DNA of 64,000 nt from Streptomyces sp. NBC_00390. Lineage in GTDB: Bacteria > Actinomycetota > Actinomycetes > Streptomycetales > Streptomycetaceae. Location: positions 7,502,001 through 7,566,000 of the forward strand of contig NZ_CP107945.1 of assembly GCF_036057275.1 (NCBI RefSeq), written 5' to 3'. A model generated the notes under the pieces. That model was not told where the DNA came from and did no database searches. It worked only from the letters and a program-made list of their open reading frames with translations. Both the position numbers and the translations under genes were made by a program. This document shows, piece after piece, positions 16,400 to 25,216 of this stretch; the stretch's first letter is position 1, and each line of letters begins with the position of its first letter.

Positions 16400-17328
16400 G
16401 CACGGTCCTGTACGACACCCCGGGGCCGCGCGCCAAGCGGCGCAATGTGCTCCTCACAGTCGTGTTCCTGATCGCGCTGGCCGCACTGTGCTGGTGGGTG
16501 ATCGAGGCTCTCGCCGCCAAGGGGCAACTCGAATGGGTCAAGTGGGAGCCGTTCTTCACCGACTCCCGCGCCTGGTCGACCTATCTCCTGCCGGGCCTGA
16601 AGAACACGCTCATCGCCGCCTTCCTGGCGATGATCATCGCGCTGCCCCTCGGCGCGCTGTTCGGTATCGCCCGGCTCTCCGACCACGGGTGGGTCCGGGG
16701 CGCGGCCGGCACCGTGGTGGAGTTCTTCCGCGCGATCCCGGTGCTCATCCTGATGCTGTTCGCGAATGCGGCGTACTCCGAGTTCACCGACGTCAGTCCC
16801 GACAGCCGGCCGCTGTACGCCGTGGTGACCGGCCTCGTCCTCTACAACTCCTCGGTGCTCGCCGAGATCGTACGCGCCGGAATCCTCTCGCTGCCTCGAG
16901 GCCAGACGGACGCCGCCAAGGCGATCGGCATGCGCAAGGGCCAGACCATGCGGTTCGTGCTGCTGCCCCAGTCGGTCACCGCGATGCTGCCGGCCATCGT
17001 CAGCCAGCTCGTCGTCATCGTGAAGGACACGGCGCTCGGCGGCGCATTGCTCGGGTTCTCCGAGCTGCTCGCATCGGTCCGCCCGATGAGCGCGAACTAC
17101 GGGGCCAACACCATCGCCAGCTTCACCGTCGTCGCCGTGATCTTCGTGGCGCTGAACTTCGGCCTCACCACCTTCGCCGGCTGGCTGGAGGGCAGGCTGC
17201 GACGCGGCAAGAAGTCCACCGGCGCGGTGGTGGGTGCCGACGCGGTGGAGGAGCTGGCCACGCCCGGCGAACACATCGAGCCGGGTGCCGACGGGACCGG
17301 CTTCGGCCCGGGGGGCCGTGAGAAGTGA
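16396..17328 (+). CDS. gluD: Glutamate ABC transporter permease
   Basis: 310 residues from MSTVLYDTPGPRAKRR, coupled to gluC. Second HisMQ-type permease: N-terminal transmembrane helix NVLLTVVFLIALAALCWWVI, further helices from about residue 65, EAA loop EIVRAGILSLPRGQTDAAKAIG, and a hydrophilic C-terminal tail of about 45 residues. Longer than GluC because of the N-terminal helix and tail, as in known GluD proteins. Confidence 0.92.
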   Translation: MSTVLYDTPGPRAKRRNVLLTVVFLIALAALCWWVIEALAAKGQLEWVKWEPFFTDSRAWSTYLLPGLKNTLIAAFLAMIIALPLGALFGIARLSDHGWVRGAAGTVVEFFRAIPVLILMLFANAAYSEFTDVSPDSRPLYAVVTGLVLYNSSVLAEIVRAGILSLPRGQTDAAKAIGMRKGQTMRFVLLPQSVTAMLPAIVSQLVVIVKDTALGGALLGFSELLASVRPMSANYGANTIASFTVVAVIFVALNFGLTTFAGWLEGRLRRGKKSTGAVVGADAVEELATPGEHIEPGADGTGFGPGGREK

Positions 17329-17475
17329 CGAAGGTGTGCACGTGTCCGTGCGAATCGCACGGTTGAGCTGCGGCGCCCGTCGCGACCGAGAGAGTATGGA
17401 CCTACCCTCGTCATCCTGATGTGAGGACGTGATCGAGACAGCGTGCCTGTGCATCGTGACGCGGAAGGAGCGACC

Positions 17476-19569
17476 GTGGGCAGCGCCGACGTGTTCCGTG
17501 CGCGGCTCAGCGTGAACGGCCGTGCGGATGTGCCCCTGTCGCCGCCGGGCGGCCTGCTGGACGTGCTCGGGGTCGCAGCCGTGGTGCTCGATGCGCAGGG
17601 GCGGATCGTGCTGTGGAGCCCACAGGCCGAGGAACTGCTCGGCTACACCGCGCAGGAGGCTCTGGGGCAGTACGCCGCCCAGCTGCTGGTCGCCGACGAG
17701 CATCTCGATCTGGTGCTGCAGCTGTTCGCCCAGGTCATGGAGAGCGGGGAGAGCTGGGAGGGCGTCTTCCGGGTACGGCACAGGGACGGTACCCAGCGGC
17801 TGCTCGAATGGCGCAACATGCGGCTCCAGGACGATCTCGGCGCCTTCTACGCCCTCGGCCTCGCCACCGACCAGGCGACCCTGCGCCGGGTGGAGCAGGA
17901 TCTCGCCCTGTCGCTGCGCCTGGTCGACCAGTCCCCGATCGGGCTGGCCGTGCTGGACACGGATCTGCGCTACGTCTCGGTGAACCCCGCTCTTGAGCGG
18001 CTGGGCGGCCTGTCCGCCGAGGAGATCCTGGGCCGCAGCATGCGCGAAGCGCTGCCGTTCGGGGACGCCGACGCACTCGAGGCCGCGATGCGCCAGGTGC
18101 TCAGGACCGGCAAGCCTCTGCTGGACCGCTATGTGCTGGGCCGTACCGCAGCGGATCCGGACACCGAACAGGCGTGGTCGGTGTCCCTGTACCGGCTGGA
18201 GGACCCGGGAGGCCGGGTGCTGGGCCTGGCCGTCTCGGTGGTGGATGTCACCGACCGGCACCGGGCCGCCACCGAGGCGGAGCGGGCGCGGCGCCGGCTC
18301 GCGCTGGTGGCGGACGCCTCCGTACGCATCGGTACGACCCTCGATCTGGAGCAGACCGCACGGGAACTGGCCGATGTGGCCGTGCCGGAACTGGCCGACA
18401 TCGCCGCCGTCGATGTGCTCGACCGGGTGCTGGTCGGCCCGGACGGCGGTCCGGGCCGGGCGTCCGGCGACGACGGACCCGTGCTGATCCGCGCCCTCGC
18501 TGTCGCCTCCGCCTATCCCACGGTTGCCGTCGAGGCCGCCGACCGGCCCAGCGAACTGGCCCGGTACGACGCCGACCGGCTGGTCACGCAGTGCGTCAAC
18601 ACCGGGCGGCCGGTCATGGTGTCCGAGCTCGGGACGCAGGATCTGACGAAGATCGCCCGCAATGTGGAGGCCGCCGGGCTGCTGCGGGAGGCGGGGGTGC
18701 ACTCCTATCTGGCCGTGCCGCTGATCGCGCGCGGTGAGGTGCTGGGAGCGCTCGACCTCAAGCGTGCCCGCAATCCCGAGCCCTTCACGGAGGACGACGT
18801 CCTGCTCGCCACCGAGTTCGCCTCCCGCGCCGCCGTGTGCATCGACAACGCCCGCTGGTACCGCCAGCAGCGGGAGACGGCCCTCAAACTGCAGCGCAGC
18901 ATGCTTCCCGAGATGCCCCAGCACCTTGTCGGCCTCGAGGTCGCCTCCCGCTACCAGCCGGCCAGAGCGGGCAGCGAGGTCGGCGGTGACTGGTTCGACA
19001 TCATTCCCATGAACCGGGAGCGCACCGCGCTGGTGGTGGGCGATGTGATGGGCAGCGGGATCAATGCGGCCACTGTCATGGGCCGGCTGCGCACCGCGAC
19101 GCAGACCCTGACCAAGCTCGCCCTGGACCCCGCGGTGGTCCTGCGGCATCTCGACGAGATCACCGCCGGTCTCGACCCGTACTTCGCCACCTGCATGTAC
19201 GTCGCGTACGACCCGCACCGCGCCCAGTGCAACATCGCCAACGCCGGCCATCTGCCGCCGGTGCTGGTCCGCGCCGGCTCGGCGCCGCGGCTGCTCGACC
19301 TGCCCACGGGCACCCCCCTCGGCGTCGGCGGCGGCGTGCTGCGCAGCGTCACCGTCGGCCTCGACCCGGGTGACCTGCTCGTGCTCTACACCGACGGTTT
19401 GGTCGAGACCCGCGACCAGGACATCGACGTCCGCCTCGACACGCTGCTCGGCCTCCTCCAGGTCCCCGACGCGTCGCTGGAGGACACCTGCGACCGGCTG
19501 CTGCGAGCCCTGCGCCAGCCGGACACACCCGACGACGTCGCTCTGCTCATCGCCCGCGTGACCGGCTGA
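17476..19569 (+). CDS. PAS-PAS-GAF-PP2C (SpoIIE-type) phosphatase
   Basis: 697 residues started at a GTG 5 bases after GGAAGGAG (an upstream in-frame GTG at 17443 lacks such a site). Domains in order: PAS at about 30-140 (VVLDAQGRIVLWSPQAEELLGYTAQEA), PAS at about 150-265 (IGLAVLDTDLRYVSVNPALERLGG), GAF at about 290-440 (SYLAVPLIARGEVLGALDLKR), PP2C/SpoIIE at about 465-697 (GSEVGGDWFDIIPM, VVGDVMGSGINAATVMGRLR, LVLYTDGLVETRDQDID, PDDVALLIARV). The metal-binding aspartates are present. Such proteins dephosphorylate anti-anti-sigma factors in response to a sensed signal; none of those partners is adjacent. It ends 12 bases from the convergent ArsR gene. Confidence 0.9.
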   Translation: MGSADVFRARLSVNGRADVPLSPPGGLLDVLGVAAVVLDAQGRIVLWSPQAEELLGYTAQEALGQYAAQLLVADEHLDLVLQLFAQVMESGESWEGVFRVRHRDGTQRLLEWRNMRLQDDLGAFYALGLATDQATLRRVEQDLALSLRLVDQSPIGLAVLDTDLRYVSVNPALERLGGLSAEEILGRSMREALPFGDADALEAAMRQVLRTGKPLLDRYVLGRTAADPDTEQAWSVSLYRLEDPGGRVLGLAVSVVDVTDRHRAATEAERARRRLALVADASVRIGTTLDLEQTARELADVAVPELADIAAVDVLDRVLVGPDGGPGRASGDDGPVLIRALAVASAYPTVAVEAADRPSELARYDADRLVTQCVNTGRPVMVSELGTQDLTKIARNVEAAGLLREAGVHSYLAVPLIARGEVLGALDLKRARNPEPFTEDDVLLATEFASRAAVCIDNARWYRQQRETALKLQRSMLPEMPQHLVGLEVASRYQPARAGSEVGGDWFDIIPMNRERTALVVGDVMGSGINAATVMGRLRTATQTLTKLALDPAVVLRHLDEITAGLDPYFATCMYVAYDPHRAQCNIANAGHLPPVLVRAGSAPRLLDLPTGTPLGVGGGVLRSVTVGLDPGDLLVLYTDGLVETRDQDIDVRLDTLLGLLQVPDASLEDTCDRLLRALRQPDTPDDVALLIARVTG

Positions 19570-19581
19570 CCGCGACAGGGA

Positions 19582-20376
19582 TCAAGGCGTGGGCTCGGGC
19601 AGGGGCTCGCCCGTCTCCAGCAGCGTCTTGAGGCTGGAGAGCAGCGCGGGCCAGCCTTCGCCGACCATCTCGCGCACGGTGCTTCCCGGATCGAGGTCGT
19701 CGTGCACCACGGTCAGTTTGACCATCTCGCCGACCTGTTCGAGATCGAAGGTCACCTTCGAACGGCGCTCGACGGCCACCTTGGCGAACACGTCGCTGCC
19801 CACGCCGGCGGCCGCTGCCCACTCCGAGGTGAAGGTGTGCCAGGTGTATGAGAGCCGGCGGCCCGGTTCGGACACCAGCACGACCTGGTCGGGGTCGGCG
19901 ACCTTGTTGCCGCCCTCCTCCCAGACCATGGCCGAGCCCGCTTTCCAGTCCGACTCGAACGCCACGCCCCAGTAGCGGGTGGTGAACGCAGGGTCGGTCA
20001 AGGCCTGCCAGAGCTGCTCGGGCGTGGTGCGGATGTACGTCGTGTAGACGAAGGCGTTGCTGTCCATGGGGGACCGCTCCAATGCTGACTTCAGGTCCGC
20101 GAGGGCGCGTACGCGCTCGCGGTCGTACCGGCTGATCCATCGGTCCGCGATGGCGTTGATCGGCGCGGCGTCGAGGTGGTGCAGTTTCTCCCGGCCGCGC
20201 CGGACCGTGGTCACCAGACCGGCCGCCTCCAGCAGCGCCAGATGCTTGCTGACCGACTGGCGGGTCATGTCGAGACCGGAGCACAGCTCGCGCAGACTCT
20301 GCCCGTTGCGGGCGTTCAGGCTGTCGAGCAGCCGGCGGCGGCTTGCGTCGGCCAGTGCCTTGAACACCTCGTCCAT
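19582..20376 (-). CDS. ArsR-type HTH fused to SRPBCC (AHSA1) domain
   Basis: 264 residues, started at MDEVFKALADASRRRLLD with GGGAGCG just before the ATG. Residues 1-100 are a winged helix of the ArsR family (LRELCSGLDMTRQSVSKHLALLEAAGLV, then GREKLHHLDAAP); residues about 110-260 are a START/AHSA1 domain (VYTTYIRTTPEQLWQALTDP, RYWGVAFESDWKAGS). In most bacteria these two proteins are separate adjacent genes; here they are one chain. The SRPBCC pocket may sense a hydrophobic ligand and release DNA. Two TGCAACC copies flank and overlap its own promoter, suggesting self-control. Confidence 0.87.
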   Translation of the reverse strand: MDEVFKALADASRRRLLDSLNARNGQSLRELCSGLDMTRQSVSKHLALLEAAGLVTTVRRGREKLHHLDAAPINAIADRWISRYDRERVRALADLKSALERSPMDSNAFVYTTYIRTTPEQLWQALTDPAFTTRYWGVAFESDWKAGSAMVWEEGGNKVADPDQVVLVSEPGRRLSYTWHTFTSEWAAAAGVGSDVFAKVAVERRSKVTFDLEQVGEMVKLTVVHDDLDPGSTVREMVGEGWPALLSSLKTLLETGEPLPEPTP

Positions 20377-20402
20377 CGCTCCCACCCGCGACATGCAGCT
20401 AT

Positions 20403-20444
20403 TTGGTTGCACTCAGGTTAGGCAGTCGTACGGTTGCATGTCAA
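20403..20444 (-). promoter_or_regulatory. Promoter of the ArsR-SRPBCC gene with direct-repeat operator
   Basis: Reading leftward: -35 TTGACA (20444-20439), 18-base spacer, -10 TAACCT (20420-20415), a good housekeeping sigma match. The heptamer TGCAACC occurs twice in the same orientation (20438-20432 and 20411-20405), overlapping the spacer start and the expected transcription start. Predicted RNA begins near 20408, which excludes the in-frame ATG at 20412 as a start. Confidence 0.68.
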
Positions 20445-20471
20445 TGCCGGGCGCGGATCGCCGACGGCCGC

Positions 20472-21269
20472 TCAGGGCACGTCGGTCATCCCCGGCATCT
20501 CGCCCTCGGTCTTCCCCAGGTCGATCACCGAGAACGACGCGCCCTGCGGGTCGCTCAGCGCCGCGAACCGGCCGAAGGGGCTGTCCATCGGACCGAAACG
20601 CAGGATCCCGCCGAGCTCGGTCGCCTTCGCCACGGCCGCGTCGCAGTCCTCGACCGCGAAGTACACGTTCATGTACGGGGGCACGTCGGGCGGGAACTCC
20701 TCGGTCATGCGCATCCGGCCGAGAGCCGCCTGGTCGCCGAGGTTGTAGATGTTGAAGTCGACTTCGTCGTCCTCCAGTCGTTGCACGGTGTAGGGGAAGA
20801 CGGCCGGGAAGAAGGCGTCCGACTTCTCCGGCTCCCGGGTGAAGGCCTCGGCCCAGGCGTACGCGCCGGGCTCGCCCTTCTTCTCGAAGCCCTCATGGGT
20901 GCCGGCCTGCCATACGCCGAAGACCACCCCGCTCGGGTCGCGCGCGAGGGTCATCGAGCCGAACTCGCCGACCTCCATCGGCTCCATCAGCAGCTCGCCA
21001 CCGTTCTCACGGATCTTCTGGGCCGTGGCGACGGCGTTCGGTGAGGCCAGATACAGGCACCAGGCCGACTGTCCCTCCTGGCCGGGCATCGGCGGGACGA
21101 CCGCGGCCACCGCCTTGCCGTCCACATACGCCTGGGTGTAATTGCCGTACTCCGACGACTGCTCACCGAACGTCCAGCCCAGGACGGCGCCGTAGAAGGT
21201 CTTGGCCCCCTCGGTGTCGCTGAACATCGCATCGGCCCAGCACGGCGTGCCCTCCGGTTCTGCGGCCAT
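20472..21269 (-). CDS. Tandem VOC (glyoxalase/bleomycin-resistance fold) protein
   Basis: 265 residues from MAAEPEGTPCWADAMFSDTE with GGAGAGGG upstream of the ATG; the longer open frame upstream is not protein-like. Two VOC modules: residues about 10-125 (FYGAVLGWTFGEQSSEYGNY ... ARDPSGVVFGVWQ) and about 135-250 (AYAWAEAFTREPEKSDAFF ... LSDPQGASFSVIDL). This is the common Streptomyces two-domain VOC family sometimes annotated as hydroxylase; no substrate can be named. Divergent from the aldehyde dehydrogenase. Confidence 0.88.
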   Translation of the reverse strand: MAAEPEGTPCWADAMFSDTEGAKTFYGAVLGWTFGEQSSEYGNYTQAYVDGKAVAAVVPPMPGQEGQSAWCLYLASPNAVATAQKIRENGGELLMEPMEVGEFGSMTLARDPSGVVFGVWQAGTHEGFEKKGEPGAYAWAEAFTREPEKSDAFFPAVFPYTVQRLEDDEVDFNIYNLGDQAALGRMRMTEEFPPDVPPYMNVYFAVEDCDAAVAKATELGGILRFGPMDSPFGRFAALSDPQGASFSVIDLGKTEGEMPGMTDVP

Positions 21270-21495
21270 GACTCGACCCTCTCCTGCTCGATGACTGGTC
21301 CGAATGGTCCGGTTCGCCACGCTAGTCAGTCGTCCGTCCGCTCGCGCGCCGAACGCGACAGTGTCCTTGGTTGTGTTGCGGCGAGCCGACGGGAATCCGC
21401 TCTTGGGGCATGAAATGTTGGCTGATACATCGAGCTGGTCCGCTCGAGGACACCCCGCGCGGCCGCACGGCACGCGCCCGCACCATCGAGGCACC

Positions 21496-22815
21496 GTGAA
21501 CAACCCCCACCTCGAACAGCCCGCCGACACCGTGGCCCGGCTGCGCGCCACCTTCCGCTCCGGCCGCACCAGGCCGGTCGACTGGCGTACGACGCAGCTG
21601 CGCCGACTGCGCGAGATGCTCACCGACAACGGAACGGAACTTGCCGGCGCCCTGCATGCGGACCTGGCCAAGAGCTCCACCGAAGCGTTCCGCACCGAGA
21701 TCGACGCCACGGCCCGCGAGATCGACCACATCCTCGGCCACCTCGACCAGTGGCTGAGTCACGAGCCGGTTCCCGTCCCCCCGCACCTCGGCGACGCGAA
21801 GGCCTGGACGCAGTACGACCCCCTGGGCGTCGTCCTCGTCATCGCGCCCTGGAACTATCCGGCCCTGCTGCTGCTCACGCCCATGATCGGTGCGCTGGCC
21901 GCCGGCAATGCGGTGGTCGCCAAGCCCAGCGAACTGGCTCCGGCCACCTCCGCCGTGCTCGCGCGCCTGCTGCCCGCGTACCTCGACACCGACGCCGTGG
22001 CCGTCGTCGAAGGCGGGGTCCGCGAGACCACGGCCCTGCTGGCCGAGCGGTTCGACCACATCTTCTACACCGGCAACGGCACCGTCGGCCGCATCGTCAT
22101 GAGCGCCGCCGTCCGGCACCTGACCCCGGTCACCCTCGAACTGGGCGGCAAGTCACCGGTGTTCATCGACCGTGACACCGATCCGATGACGGTCGCCGCA
22201 CGGCTCGTGCGCGGCAAGTTCCTCAATGCCGGCCAGACCTGTGTCGCCCCCGACTACGTCCTCACCGACGCCGAGACCGCCCGCGCCCTGGAACCCGCCC
22301 TCGTCAAGGCCATCGAAGAGCTGTACGGAACCCGCCCGGCGACCTCGCCCGAGTACGGACGGATCATCAACGAACGCCACTTCGACCGGCTCAGCGCGCT
22401 CCTCGACTCGGGCCGTCTGGTCACGGGAGGCGACCGCGACCGCGCGGCGAAGTACATCGCGCCCACCGTCCTCGCGGACGTGCGCCCCGAGGACCCGGTC
22501 ATGCAGGAGGAGATCTTCGGTCCGGTGCTCCCTCTCGTGACCGTCTCCGGTCTGGACGAGGCCATCGGCTTCATCAACGACCGCGCCAAGCCCCTTGCCC
22601 TGTACGCCTTCACCGAGTCCGAGACCACACGTCGGCGCCTGGCGTCCGAGACGTCGTCGGGCGGCCTCGGCTTCGGGCTGCCGCTGGTCCATATCACCGT
22701 CCCCGACCTGCCCTTCGGCGGGGTCGGCGAGAGCGGCATGGGCAACTACCACGGCCGCTGGTCCATCGAGACGTTCAGCCACCGCAAGGCCGTGTTCGAC
22801 AAGCCGCTGAGCTGA
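21496..22815 (+). CDS. Class 3 aldehyde dehydrogenase family protein
   Basis: 439 residues from a GTG (MNNPHLEQPADTVARLRATF). NAD(P)-dependent oxidation of an aldehyde to its acid. Visible motifs: PWNYPALLLLTPMIGALAAGN (cofactor region), general base Glu in VTLELGGKSPVFID, nucleophile Cys in NAGQTCVAPDYVL, and FGPVLPL. Length and the short C-terminal tail SHRKAVFDKPLS match the class 3/fatty-aldehyde group rather than the longer betaine-aldehyde types. Followed by two strong hairpins, so it is a single-gene unit. Confidence 0.9.
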   Translation: MNNPHLEQPADTVARLRATFRSGRTRPVDWRTTQLRRLREMLTDNGTELAGALHADLAKSSTEAFRTEIDATAREIDHILGHLDQWLSHEPVPVPPHLGDAKAWTQYDPLGVVLVIAPWNYPALLLLTPMIGALAAGNAVVAKPSELAPATSAVLARLLPAYLDTDAVAVVEGGVRETTALLAERFDHIFYTGNGTVGRIVMSAAVRHLTPVTLELGGKSPVFIDRDTDPMTVAARLVRGKFLNAGQTCVAPDYVLTDAETARALEPALVKAIEELYGTRPATSPEYGRIINERHFDRLSALLDSGRLVTGGDRDRAAKYIAPTVLADVRPEDPVMQEEIFGPVLPLVTVSGLDEAIGFINDRAKPLALYAFTESETTRRRLASETSSGGLGFGLPLVHITVPDLPFGGVGESGMGNYHGRWSIETFSHRKAVFDKPLS

Positions 22816-22817
22816 CC

Positions 22818-22847
22818 TGCGCAGGAGGCCGACCGGCCTCCTGCGCA
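22818..22847 (+). terminator. Strong hairpin after the aldehyde dehydrogenase gene
   Basis: Perfect 13-pair stem TGCGCAGGAGGCC / GGCCTCCTGCGCA with a GACC loop, three bases after the stop codon. Confidence 0.9.
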
Positions 22848-22852
22848 CAGGC

Positions 22853-22883
22853 AAGGGGCGGGCCGGGACAGGGCCCGCCCCTT
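22853..22883 (+). terminator. Second tandem hairpin
   Basis: Perfect 12-pair stem AAGGGGCGGGCC / GGCCCGCCCCTT with a 7-base loop, directly after the first hairpin; a double terminator isolating the downstream P450 region. Confidence 0.8.
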
Positions 22884-23177
22884 CGGTCTGCCCGCAGGCC
22901 GGACACGAGCCGCGGGCCGAGTGCCGTAGCGCCGACGGGGGTACGGCCGTACCCGGGGGAGGGGTGAGCGGACCGGTATCCGGTTCACCGGCGAGGCGAC
23001 GCTGCCCGCTGATCCCGGGGAGTGCGACGGCGTCGGCCCTGTTCCCCCGCTGGTCGCCAAATGCCCTGTCCACAAAGCGAGTTGCGTCGGGCAGAATCAC
23101 GGGCGGATACAGTGATCGCAACGAGGGCCGGCGGGTGCGGAGCGTGCGACGAAGCCGCCGACGACCACGGGAGAGCC

Positions 23178-24545
23178 ATGACCATCTCCGGCACACGGAT
23201 TCCGGGCCCGGCAGGACTGCCGCTGCTCGGTTCGATGTTCGACCTCAAGCGCGACTCGCTCGGTACGTTCCTGAACGCGCAGCGCGAGCACGGCGATGTC
23301 GTACGCATCACGGCCGGACCGCCCGGGCTGCGGGCCGAGCTCTACGCGGTCTTCTCCGCCGAGGGCGCGCAGCAGATCCTCGCCACCGAGGCCGCCAACT
23401 TCCGCAAGGACAACGCCTTCTACGAGGAGGTCCGCGAGTCGTTCGGGAACGGCCTGCTCACCAGCCAGGACGAGGACTACCTGCGGCAACGGCGGCTGGT
23501 GCAGCCGCTGTTCACCCGTCGCCGGGTCGACGGCTACGCGGAGGCGATCACCTCCGAGACCGCGACGACGACCGCAGCATGGCGCAGGGCGCCTGACTCC
23601 ACCGTGGACGTCGTATCCGAGATGACCGGGCTCACTCTGCGGGCGGTGGCCCGCATCCTGTTCGGTACGGACGTCGAGTCCGCCGTCGACGTGGTGGAAC
23701 GCTGCTTCCCGGTCATCGGCGAATACGCTCTGCAGCGCGGCTACTCGCCCGCAAACCTTCCCCGTAGCTGGCCGACTCCCGCCAACCGCAAGGCGGCTGC
23801 CGCGACCGAGGAGCTGTATGCGGTGTGCGACGACATCATCGCGAAACGGCGGGCCGCCGGGGACTCCGCCACCGGCGAGGACCTGCTGACGCTTCTCGCC
23901 CAGGCCGGGAGCGAACAGGACGGAAGCTTCGAGGCGTCCGAGATCCGCGAGCAGGTCCTGATCTTCCTCCTCGCCGGCCATGAGACCACCGCCACCTCGC
24001 TCGCCTTCGCCCTGCACCTGCTCGCCCGCCATCCCGAACACCAGCAGCAGGCCAGGGCCGAAGCCGTACGCGTGCTGGCCGGGCGTACTCCCGAAGCCGC
24101 CGACCTCGACGCACTGCCGTATCTGACGAAGGTGCTCAAGGAGTCCATGCGGCTGTACCCGGCCGGGCCCGTCATCGGCCGGCGCGCCGTCGTCGACACC
24201 GAGATCGGGGAGTTCACCGTCCCGGCCGGAGCGGACGTGATCGTGGCCCCTTGGGTGACCCACCGTCATCCCCGTTACTGGGACGATCCGGAGCGCTTCG
24301 ACCCCGAGCGGTTCACGCCCGAGCGGGAGAAGGCCCGGCCCCGTTACGCCTGGTTCCCCTTCGGCGGCGGACCGCGGGCCTGCATCGGCCAGCACTTCTC
24401 GATGCTGGAGTCCGTCCTCGCCCTGGCGATGATCCTGCGGGAGTACGAACTGAGCGCCGTGGACGAGCAGGTGCCGGTCGGCGCCGGAATCACGCTGCGC
24501 GCAGAGGGCCCCGCCCGGTGTGTGGTCCGCCCTCACGACCTGTAG
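23178..24545 (+). CDS. Cytochrome P450
   Basis: 455 residues from MTISGTRIPGPAGLPLLGSM with GGGAGAGCC before the ATG. Heme thiolate loop FPFGGGPRACIGQHFSML, I-helix oxygen-activation motif LLAGHETTATSLAF, K-helix KESMRLYPAGP. The proline-rich start RIPGPAGLPLLGS and overall form resemble CYP102-heme-domain-like or eukaryote-like class (CYP4/CYP3-type) bacterial P450s rather than the usual 400-residue Streptomyces forms. No ferredoxin or reductase gene is adjacent, so electrons must come from elsewhere. Substrate unknown. Confidence 0.93.
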   Translation: MTISGTRIPGPAGLPLLGSMFDLKRDSLGTFLNAQREHGDVVRITAGPPGLRAELYAVFSAEGAQQILATEAANFRKDNAFYEEVRESFGNGLLTSQDEDYLRQRRLVQPLFTRRRVDGYAEAITSETATTTAAWRRAPDSTVDVVSEMTGLTLRAVARILFGTDVESAVDVVERCFPVIGEYALQRGYSPANLPRSWPTPANRKAAAATEELYAVCDDIIAKRRAAGDSATGEDLLTLLAQAGSEQDGSFEASEIREQVLIFLLAGHETTATSLAFALHLLARHPEHQQQARAEAVRVLAGRTPEAADLDALPYLTKVLKESMRLYPAGPVIGRRAVVDTEIGEFTVPAGADVIVAPWVTHRHPRYWDDPERFDPERFTPEREKARPRYAWFPFGGGPRACIGQHFSMLESVLALAMILREYELSAVDEQVPVGAGITLRAEGPARCVVRPHDL

Positions 24546-24554
24546 GAGCTTCTG

Positions 24555-24586
24555 ACCGGTGCAGCGCCGGAGGGCGCGGCACCGGT
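24555..24586 (+). terminator. Hairpin after the P450 gene
   Basis: Arms ACCGGTGCAGCGCC and GGCGCGGCACCGGT, 13 pairs with one A-G mismatch, GGAG loop, ten bases after the P450 stop. Confidence 0.82.
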
Positions 24587-24587
24587 T

Positions 24588-24633
24588 CAGCGCCCTTGGG
24601 GTCCAAGGTCCCCAGCAGTACAACGATCGCCAT
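24588..24633 (-). pseudogene. Possible N-terminal scrap of a Tm-1-like (UPF0261) gene
   Basis: Leftward ATG at 24633 encodes MAIVVLLGTLDPKGAE and then loses resemblance as it runs into the P450 terminator. The first 14 or so residues match the conserved start (VLLGTLDTKG) of Tm-1-like ATP-binding-domain proteins. Too short to be certain; could be chance. Confidence 0.3.
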
Positions 24634-24823
24634 GCCCCGTAATGTCCGGGGAATTCGTGCGGCGCACAAGAGCGCCGCTCCGGCCCGCGGCCCGGAGCGG
24701 GCGACGGGTGCCGCCGCTCGGACGATGAAGTCGAGGCGCCCGTCTGTCACATGTGCGTCGTGGCGCGTATGTGCCAGCTGATTACCGTTCCCCGGCCCGG
24801 GCGGCGGCCTGTAGGACCGTCCC

Positions 24824-25216
24824 ATGATTCCCAACGCACTTCGCTGCCGTCCCGGCTGGAAGACCCTCTCTGCGACGGTCGCCTGCGCCGCAACCGTCTC
24901 GCTGCTGACCGGACCGGTCGGCCCCGCGGCGGCCAGCATCTCGACCTCCCGGGCCCAGGCGATGACGGCACCGCACGCCGCCACCCACACGGTCACCCTC
25001 ATCACGGCGACGTAGTCCGCGTCATGAACGCGGGCAACGGCAGGCAGGCCGTCGACGTCGAGCGTCCGCACGGCGCCTCGGGCGGCGTGCGGACGGAGAC
25101 CGTCGGCAAGAACCTGTACGTCTACCCGGACGAGGCCATGCCCTACCTGGCCGCCGGGAAGCTCGACCGCAGGCTCTTCGACGTGACGTCGCTGATCGAG
25201 CAGGGGTACGACGACG
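24824..25216 (+). pseudogene. S8 (subtilisin-like) protease remnant: signal and propeptide only, frameshifted
   Basis: Opens with MIPNALRCRPGWKTLSATVA and an Ala-rich Sec signal ending PAAAS, then HTVTLITAT and a TAG at 25013-25015. In the next frame the protein resumes as GDVVRVMNAGNGRQAVDVER ... TVGKNLYVYPDEAMPYLAAG KLDRRLFDVTSLIEQGYDD, the standard propeptide start of secreted Streptomyces S8 proteases (HTVTLVTGD...LDRRLFDVT). One missing G in the ACGGGCGAC-like stretch at about 25005-25010 explains the shift. All of the catalytic domain (about 300 or more residues with Asp, His, Ser) is gone; the sequence passes directly into a LuxR-type fragment. Confidence 0.72.

Noticed and set aside
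16291..19251. 986-codon leftward open frame opposite gluCD and the phosphatase gene
   Set aside because: Antisense shadow of GC-rich genes; low-complexity His/Arg/Gly composition, no ribosome site, no family resemblance.
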